This document shows, one piece after another, positions 30,335 through 36,769 of a stretch of 36,769 bases of DNA (its first letter is position 1; the number at the start of each line of letters is the position of its first letter). Source of the stretch: Nemertoderma westbladi. Lineage: Eukaryota; Xenacoelomorpha; Nemertodermatida; Nemertodermatidae. The translations under genes and the position numbers were made by a program. A model generated the notes under the pieces. It did not search any database and had not been told where the DNA came from. It worked only from the letters and a program-made list of their open reading frames with translations. The stretch lies in assembly GCA_032718475.1 (NCBI GenBank), contig JAUCBJ010001857.1, positions 1 through 36,769 of the forward strand, given 5' to 3'.

Positions 30335-31450
30335 CCCCTTAAGACCGGGAACACAACCCCATTATACACCCAAGGAGCCGGGACATTTTAGAGAAATTTG
30401 TACTTTCAAGTTAAATGTTTTAGCACCCTGGCCATTGTGTAAATAATGGTTTAGATTCTTCAGAATGAGCAAGGAAGTCTACCTATAGTATATAAATATA
30501 TTATACGACTATTTATTTATATATAATATAATAAATTAATTATATTATATATATAAATAAATAATTATATATAATTTACTCAAGATCAGCTGACATATTT
30601 TTTTACAATTACAATATTTATTTATTTAGGTACCGGCACTCTAGTTATTTATTTAGAATATTTATTGATTCTGTATATTCATTTATTTATTATATTTATT
30701 TATTTATTATGATATTTATTAGATTATAACCTTAAATTTTGTATATTACAAAAAAATTTGAAAAAAAGATCTAATATTTGGTTTACGAATTGCACCCATC
30801 AGCAGAGTCAACCCGATAAATTTCTTCATTTCCTCGACAGAAACATCCCGCCACTTGATAATGTGCGATTTTTTGGGTTGTGGGTCTACAGGATCTGTGG
30901 GTGAGGAGTCCTGGTGTTCGAAATATAATCGCGATCTGACATTGGTCCATTCAGCCAGAGAAGAAAAAACTACATCTGGAAAGAAAACCTTCAAGTAATC
31001 CAGTTCACTAAACTCCGAAGTATCAACTCCCTTCCAGCCGGGATTGCCAATAAACCGGATTGGATTATTCTCGGAAATATAGCGTTCCTCCTCCGGTGTT
31101 ACGAACTTCCACCCCGGATCCACAGATGGTCCTGTCGGTTGCCGTTGCGATGATGAACCGCCAACTGATCCCGGTTGAGTTGGAAGTGGATCCTCAATCT
31201 CGTCTGACTCCGCATCGTTGTCGTAACTGTCGCTGGTATCGGTATCAACACTCTCAACATCTTCGCGATCAATGTCGTCCTCGCTATCGCTGTCCCTACT
31301 CTTTGTGTTAAACCCATAGTACTTCACCGGTTTTACTGTCCGTCTTGGCCGACCACTGCTGTCCATTGCTTCACAGTTATTAGTACGCGTGTATAGTGTT
31401 AGCCTATGTTATATGCTATACTGTTATACAGTAACTATAGATTATTGTAA
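30335..31450 (-). mobile_element. piggyBac-like transposon (family T2), internally deleted
   Basis: The left terminus CCCCTTAAGACCGGGA directly abuts TTAA, as in piggyBac elements. A transposase N-terminus lies on the minus strand (30746-31366). Only about 410 bases separate its broken end from the left terminus, so the catalytic core has been lost. Within that space is an AT inverted repeat of about 22 bp per arm (30510-30532 and 30538-30562). I could not find the complementary right terminus; the end given is arbitrary, slightly past the transposase start. Confidence 0.7.
30746..31366 (-). pseudogene. piggyBac-type transposase, N-terminal fragment
   Basis: The frame starts MDSSGRPRRTVKPVKYYGF and continues with an acidic Asp/Glu/Ser-rich stretch (about residues 25-60), typical of the N-terminus of piggyBac transposases. 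It then enters the DDE_Tnp_1_7 domain: LDYLKVFFPDVVFSSLAEWT and KWRDVSVEEMKKFIGLTLLM followed by GAIRKPNI. In intact proteins this leads to the catalytic Asp triad and a C-terminal Cys-rich finger over roughly 350 more residues. Here coding sequence stops at residue about 200 (RSFF) and AT-rich sequence follows. The fragment cannot transpose. The start ATG at 31364-31366 has no in-frame alternative with better support. Confidence 0.8.
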
Positions 31451-32676
31451 AAGCTTCTGTGGGATATAACTGGCCCCTTTTGCTTCGCAATCCAGTTTCC
31501 CCACAGGCGCTGGAATACTCTAAAAAGGTTCTCTAACTGTATATATATTCCCCTCGCCCGCAAGGTACCTTTACAGGTGTTTTAACGGACATAAAAATCA
31601 TTCTGCTATATACGTGTTTTGGCGGACATGGTAAGGCAAAAAACCTGTAATGCACCAACTACCTTTCACAGCTTAGCCGTGATGATTCATATTACGACAT
31701 CTAACAGCTGGTTGCTGACATGGAAACAGCCATTGGACGCACGGTTCTTTGTTTGGCTTGAGCCAATCGGAGCGATTTTTCCTGTCGACGTGTAGCTTTT
31801 CAGTCGATCATAAGGAGAGTGTTCAGTCTTACTGTTTTTACTTGATACTTTGTTGTTATTGCTGTCTAAGCCAGAAACACCGGCCTTTTGGTAAGAACTA
31901 TAGTAAACTGCTTGAATTATCGAAAGTATAAACTGTTACCTAATGAAACTCACTAATTAACATACTCACTTAATTTAATTGCATTAATCATATTGTTTGT
32001 ACTGTTATTTTACCGTCAGTTATTAATTGTACCTATTTGTTGATGGAAATATTGCTCTTTGGATAATACGGATAAATCACCCAAATTCCCAATTTTCTTG
32101 ATACACTACAGGTTAGAGAGACCGGCTATACATAACAATTGCGATTTATATTAATGTGGTGTGTATTGAATCCAATGTTATTTAGCAGACCCTACGTGAG
32201 TCAATTGCTGCTCCCTTTATGTATGATCAAATATACTGACGGTCGGCAGAATAGTGTGTATGATTGTGATTGGTAACAAAGTATTTCCTAAAGAATACGC
32301 TTTATACTTTAATCATAAGCAGTATCGTTGCGTTTAGTATAAGTCTTAGTTCTGTTTAAATAGATAAAGCGCCACGTCCTAAAGGAACTGTTAATATTTC
32401 CCGAAAGCCAATAATATCTGTCAGAGATTAATTATTAACGATCTATCGAATAATACATTAGGTATACACTGCAACCTTACACTGTAATAATACAATTCAA
32501 GCATCCGAATTCAGTCTCCCGGGTGTAGATCCATCGGGTGAATGATCGCGCATGGGCTGACTTCGGCTAGTGTTTTGCGTATTAGCATAAATTATTGTCG
32601 TATGCTAAAGGTGTTTTAATTAACGAAAAGACATATAAATTTTGGCAGGTTAAACTGCTAAAGGTCTTCAAAAGCG

Positions 32677-32809
32677 CGAACAGTAACAGTTTATAATCTT
32701 ATTGCAGTAGGCAATAAGGTTGCAAGTGTAGGCATTAAATACAGTTTAATACTGTTCTGTCGAACAGTAACAGTTTATAATCTTATTGCAGTAAGCAATA
32801 AGGTTGCAA
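32677..32809. repeat. Direct repeat of 49 bp, period 84
   Basis: CGAACAGTAACAGTTTATAA and the bases that follow, to AAGGTTGCAA, occur at 32677-32725 and 32761-32809 with one difference (GTAGGC versus GTAAGC). Confidence 0.9.
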
Positions 32810-33062
32810 AATACCGTAGTGACTGGTAAAACTGAACCGGTGCTTCTGTAGGTCAGTAGGCCTAACTGTCATCACCGGTACCGGTACTGCTGTACAAGTA
32901 CATTAGTATTATTCGATTTTGATTGTTGTATACCGGTAGGTCTTGGTACTTAATCAGGGAACGGCCGCCCTGATTTTTTATTTGAGATTCTACTTATTTC
33001 TGTCGGTTTTATTTACTAGTAGGCTAATATTGAGCAGAAGGCGTGTGACCCTGCTCAGATTG

Positions 33063-33640
33063 TTCAGATAATTGTAGGCTGAGTTGCTGTCTGACTGTTG
33101 TTGAGTTTGGAGAGATTGCGGCGTGTGTAGAGTTTGTCTGATAAAGTGCCGTTAGTAAGTTGGGGCAGCCATATGCGGTAAGGTCAATCCCCTCTTAAAG
33201 AATAAGTCGTACTACCGTGTTAGAACGCATACTAACTAACAGTTTCAGAGTCTGCATATACCGTAGTTTATTTAGGCTTGATCGTAGTCTGCCAGTGTTT
33301 CGGCCTGTGTTTGTTTGTGTGGTCTGTTCAGGTACCGTAATAGTTATTACTCAAATATTTGTAGGCTGGATTGTTGTCTAGCTATTTTTGGGTCTGAAGG
33401 GATTGCTGCGTGTGTAGAGTTGGTCTGATCAAGTGCCGTTAGTAAGTTGGGGCAGCCATAAGCGGTAAGGTCAATCCCCTCTTAAAGAGTAAGTCGTACT
33501 ACTGTGTTAGAACGCATACTAACTAACAGTTTCAGAATCTGCACATACAGTAGTTTGTTTAGGCTTAATAGTAGTCTGCCAGCGTTTTTGGTTTGTATTT
33601 GTTTGAGTATTCTGTACGGGTAGCGTAATATTTATTATTC
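33063..33640. repeat. Tandem duplication, two units of 287 bp
   Basis: Anchors such as TGTAGGCTG (33073 and 33360) and GTGCCGTTAGTAAGTTGGGG (33146 and 33433) repeat at exactly 287 bp. The most conserved core is the roughly 120 bp from GTGCCG to AACAGTTTCAGA. Outside that core the units differ by about one base in ten or more. Confidence 0.9.
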
Positions 33641-34570
33641 AGAGTTTATGCGATTATTCGCAACATTCATGTCCCCAAGTTTATTCCTACAGTAATTGTG
33701 CTTGTTATACATACCGTTATAGTTAAACTAACCCCGGTACTACATCAGGGCTGCTTGGCGTAGGTAAAGACTGACGACTTTGTGCTTCGGTCACTCCAGC
33801 AGATGCCGTGGTTCTTTTAACTGTTCAAGTATATTTAACTACTGATTATTTGTTATACCGGTACTTGTACCTAATTTAGGGTTTAGTGTACAGTGCTATC
33901 CGAAGTAATTAGTGTAGGCAGTATATTTGTGTTGTAAAGTGGTTGATAGGCACATTCGTTAGCTCTATTAGCTTCTGGGTAGGAACAATCCGTGATACAT
34001 AACGTAGTACCTATAGCGATACGGTTATAGGTCGTCAGACGGTGGTATTTTCCTATCTGGACAGTGCAATATATTTACTACTACTTATTATTTCAAATAC
34101 CGTAGTACCCTGTCCGTTGTAATAACCAGAATTCTAACCCTTTGTTAGGCTGGTTTGTAGACTTCCTGTAAAATTACCCTAAAAATTTCGTACGTAATAT
34201 TTTGTTGTGTTTAATTAGAGAATTAATCTCCTCAGTATCGTAAGTAATTTGTAGTATTAAGTAACTTAGGTAAATTAGAATTATCAGTTTTAGTGTCAAA
34301 TAAATAGCACTTCACTGAGAGCGCACAGCTTCTGTGTAGTGATTCCCCCAGAAATAATAACATTTATTTCAAATATTGACAAAAACCCATATAAAGGGTA
34401 TATAAATATTATAAATCAAATCAAACGATTTATAAATAGTAGGCCTGTCATACAAAAACTAGGTCTCACTATCAGTTGGACTACTGCTTAAATAACGGTA
34501 ATAAAGTAAGTTAAAGTAACTAAGTAACCCTAAAATATTCAGGAATTCAATTATTCTAAAAATAATTGAC

Positions 34571-34830
34571 ATACCGGTACTCACTATAGGCTTATTATAT
34601 TTATCTCTATAAATTTGAGCTGAAATCATACCGGTACTCTGTAATTAATTCTAGTTCATAATTATACTTACATGCTGTAAGTGTAAGCTGTATACCGGTA
34701 TTCATTATAGGCCTACTATATATATATATATATTTGTGCTAAAATTATATACCGGTACTCTGTGACAAATCTAGTCTGTAATAATACTTATATATTATAA
34801 GCATACCAGTATTCTAATATATTGTGTATA
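34571..34830. repeat. Tandem repeat, about 121 bp, two and a fraction units
   Basis: Each unit begins ATACCGGTA(C/T)TCA(C/T)TATAGGC and has a second ATACCGGTACTCTGT about 60 bp in. Units start at 34571, 34692 and 34803 (the last partial, ATACCAGTATTC). The array lies about 120 bp upstream of the ORF start. Confidence 0.8.
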
Positions 34831-34949
34831 TATCACGTTACACCGAGTAACGGTACCGGTAATAAATCGCTAGGCTTGCGGTCATACTGAATTACTAGAC
34901 TTGCTTTAACTGAAACTATAGTAGTAGACATTCAACTGTATAACTAAAC

Positions 34950-36769
34950 ATGTCTGACACTCAGCAAAACCTGTCGGACAGTCTGATCGATACAACTATT
35001 TGTGATTCCGATAGGATTGTGGAGCGAATAAGAGAGGAGTTCGGCTCACCTCCTACTGTAAAAAAGGTCATCCCTCCAGTAGTATCAGACCCTAGGCTAG
35101 TCCACCATAGGTCCATCATAGGCACTCGGGCACAGGTAAAACGGGACCAAGAGGCAGCTGTCCTATCGCAGCAACATCTTGGTCAAGAACCTACTTCCCA
35201 GAGACCAGATAGCTCCAGCAGTTCGGATACTGTAGAGTTGACTCCCGAACATGGAGTGCAGATGGCTGATACAGTCTACTCGGACCCCCTTCTTACTCTT
35301 CCTGCTGCAGTGCTAACTACTATACTCATTGCGGTGGAGGAACATCAAGCTGACTGGGCGAAGAATAAGCAAGCGACCCAAGATAATTACGCGGGATACG
35401 CCAGGGAAGAATTGATATCTATTGTTGAATCACAATGGAACTTTCCCGGACTCGGATTTCCGTTGGATCTGTCCGAGGCTACTTGGGAAGATATACACAG
35501 GATGGGAGTGGCTAAAGATACAATGGATCCAGCTGTTTGGAAGAGGTCGGCAGCAGGATATGTGCAGGGATTCTTCGGATCCTTGGAGCGATTGGAAGAA
35601 CAACTGTTTCGACAACCTCACGGACCTCAAGAGCAGGAAGAACTGCTATATCAAATACGCGAAAGAACCCTACGCATTCGACTAATCCTCTCAGCCTTTG
35701 AGGAAACTTCCAAAAGAAGACAGGACACGTCGCTGCAGGTTGCTGTCAAAACTTGGCTACATCGGGTAGATCTCAAAGTACAGGAAACAGCCCAGTGGAA
35801 ATCCCAGCTGGCTGAGAGATCAACCTATGAGGAACCAACTGATGTCACCGAACCAACTGATGTCACCGAACCAACTGATGTCACCCTTGCTCAAGCGGAA
35901 AGCGAAGAGGCCGCCGAGAAACCGCGAACTAGAGACGCTATCGACATTTATTTGTCCGACTATCAGCGATTCTTAGGAGACGAAGAGTTGAGGAGACGGC
36001 TGGCTGGACTTTCCCCTAATAGTGAAGGAACCAAGCTTGTGTTGGACTCAATCGATGCCGAAATGTTAGCTGCAAACCAAGCTGAATGGGATGAAAAACT
36101 CCGCCTCACTAGAGTCCGAGAAGAACAAATAAAGAAAAGAAGGATAGAGGAACAAAAGGCGGCGGCTATGGCGGCGGCTACGGCAGAAGCAGAAGCCGAA
36201 AGAAAGGCAGTGGCGGCAGAAGCAGCAGCAGAAAGAAAGACAGCAGCGGCAGAAGTAGAAGCAGAAAGAAAGGTGGCAAAGGCAGTGAGAGAAGCAGAAA
36301 GGAGAGCATCTGAGCAGACTACCCAACTGGAGTTGGAGAATCTGCAAGAGACACAAGACAGTATAAATAAACAGTTTACTGCTAATCAAATGCAGATGAT
36401 GAGAAAATCTACTCCCAAGCGCCAGGGGTACACATCATCGGAGGAAGGCGATACTACCGACCCTGAAGGCGGAGGAGATAGATCTCATCTAAGTAGGCGT
36501 AGAAAAACATATTACCGTCGTAAATTGCCTGATTTGCCCCCAGCTGTTAAAAGACAGCTAACTAGCACAGATTTAGGTAGTGCAGAACCTATAGAACAAT
36601 TTATCCAGGTCAAAAGACTCCCTACTATAGTCGATGAACCTGAAATAATTAGGCCTGTAATTCCCAAAGTCACTTCTGTGCTAGAGACCCCTACACTTCC
36701 AGAGCTTAACTCTAAATTCCCTTTACATAGCACTACACTGCCTGTACCCGGTGGAACAGCCCATGCAAA
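34950..36769 (+). CDS. Uncharacterised long ORF, gag-like, open at the window end
   Basis: At least 606 codons without a stop, starting at the ATG at 34950 (A at -3; an in-frame TAA lies at 34941), running off the window. It is GC-richer than its surroundings. It is a soluble, charged protein with no signal peptide or membrane segment. Features in order: Ser/Asp-rich N-terminus; helical segment near residues 115-145 (LPAAVLTTILIAVEEHQADW); mixed helical region with EELLYQIRERTLRIRLILS; three exact EPTDVT repeats (residues 295-312); a second helical region; an Ala/Glu/Arg/Lys heptad-like stretch (about 402-457, AEAERK repeats) likely to be a coiled coil; then a basic and proline-rich tail. No zinc knuckle, protease or RT motif is reached. 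A retrotransposon gag-type first ORF is the best guess; a host coiled-coil protein is possible. Confidence 0.6.
   Translation, partial: MSDTQQNLSDSLIDTTICDSDRIVERIREEFGSPPTVKKVIPPVVSDPRLVHHRSIIGTRAQVKRDQEAAVLSQQHLGQEPTSQRPDSSSSSDTVELTPEHGVQMADTVYSDPLLTLPAAVLTTILIAVEEHQADWAKNKQATQDNYAGYAREELISIVESQWNFPGLGFPLDLSEATWEDIHRMGVAKDTMDPAVWKRSAAGYVQGFFGSLERLEEQLFRQPHGPQEQEELLYQIRERTLRIRLILSAFEETSKRRQDTSLQVAVKTWLHRVDLKVQETAQWKSQLAERSTYEEPTDVTEPTDVTEPTDVTLAQAESEEAAEKPRTRDAIDIYLSDYQRFLGDEELRRRLAGLSPNSEGTKLVLDSIDAEMLAANQAEWDEKLRLTRVREEQIKKRRIEEQKAAAMAAATAEAEAERKAVAAEAAAERKTAAAEVEAERKVAKAVREAERRASEQTTQLELENLQETQDSINKQFTANQMQMMRKSTPKRQGYTSSEEGDTTDPEGGGDRSHLSRRRKTYYRRKLPDLPPAVKRQLTSTDLGSAEPIEQFIQVKRLPTIVDEPEIIRPVIPKVTSVLETPTLPELNSKFPLHSTTLPVPGGTAHA

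Larger units (their letters stand above)
31451..34949. other. Repeat-rich non-coding leader before the terminal ORF
   Basis: About 3.5 kb without a supported gene. It contains three separate sets of direct repeats (listed individually) and a strong excess of ACCGGT, about ten sites between 32840 and 34860. It could be the LTR plus untranslated leader of a retroelement, or a host promoter and 5' UTR region. I looked for LTR ends and a tRNA primer site and could not define any. Confidence 0.4.

Noticed and set aside
31060-31317. Short frames overlapping the piggyBac transposase
   Set aside because: They are alternative-frame readings of the acidic N-terminus of the transposase.
31367-33000. 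Right terminus of the piggyBac element
   Set aside because: I looked for the complement of CCCCTTAAGACCGGGA followed by TTAA and did not find it; partial resemblances were too short to call.
34300-34400. Possible LTR end and primer binding site after the AATAAA near 34302
   Set aside because: No CA terminus followed by a convincing tRNA-complementary sequence could be defined, and no second LTR lies in the window.
35422-35685. 87-codon + frame and minus-strand frames at 35430, 36066 and 36512
   Set aside because: They lie inside the long gag-like frame starting at 34950, in other frames, and have no independent support; the Cys/Phe-rich minus frame at 36066-36389 is the complement of the Ala/Glu/Arg coding stretch.

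Overview
The window reads as nuclear DNA of an invertebrate animal. It has AT-rich introns with GT-AG splice sites, several non-LTR and piggyBac-like transposon relics, and no operons or bacterial signals. The self-complementary words ACCGGT and AGGCCT recur on the right side. I cannot name the phylum with confidence; a marine invertebrate is a guess.

One host gene spans most of the window on the + strand. Five exons (3324-3989, 8124-8798, 11955-12629, 24865-25557, 29370-30044) each encode one complete concanavalin A/laminin-G-like (LamG_3-type) domain of about 222-231 codons. All five have phase 1 at both ends, so any exon can be added or skipped without a frameshift. They alternate strictly between two types, A-B-A-B-A. 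This suggests that a two-exon A-B unit was duplicated in tandem, giving a multi-LamG, probably extracellular, protein that continues beyond both window ends. The last two A exons are almost identical along with about 285 bp of following intron, whereas the B exons have diverged.

The introns are filled with mobile DNA. At the left end (1-2000) a LINE lies in an inverted arrangement. Intron 1 holds a jockey/CR1-group LINE (about 4230-7032). Intron 2 holds a 1.36 kb fold-back element between TTAA sites. Intron 3 (12.2 kb) holds a second TTAA fold-back element, the 3' end of a minus-strand LINE broken by a third TTAA-type element, several minisatellites, and a 5.6 kb array of about 150 copies of a 37-bp unit. 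Intron 4 holds a LINE with an antisense LINE fragment nested in it, followed by a retroelement relic. After the last A exon, a piggyBac element with a different terminal repeat has inserted at a TTAA inside the left end of a second copy of the fold-back element.

The right end (31.4-36.8 kb) looks like a different unit. A repeat-rich leader of about 3.5 kb precedes an uninterrupted reading frame of at least 606 codons (34950 to the window end) with a charged Ala/Glu/Arg helical region. It resembles the gag-like first ORF of a retroelement more than a known host gene, but I do not recognise it.
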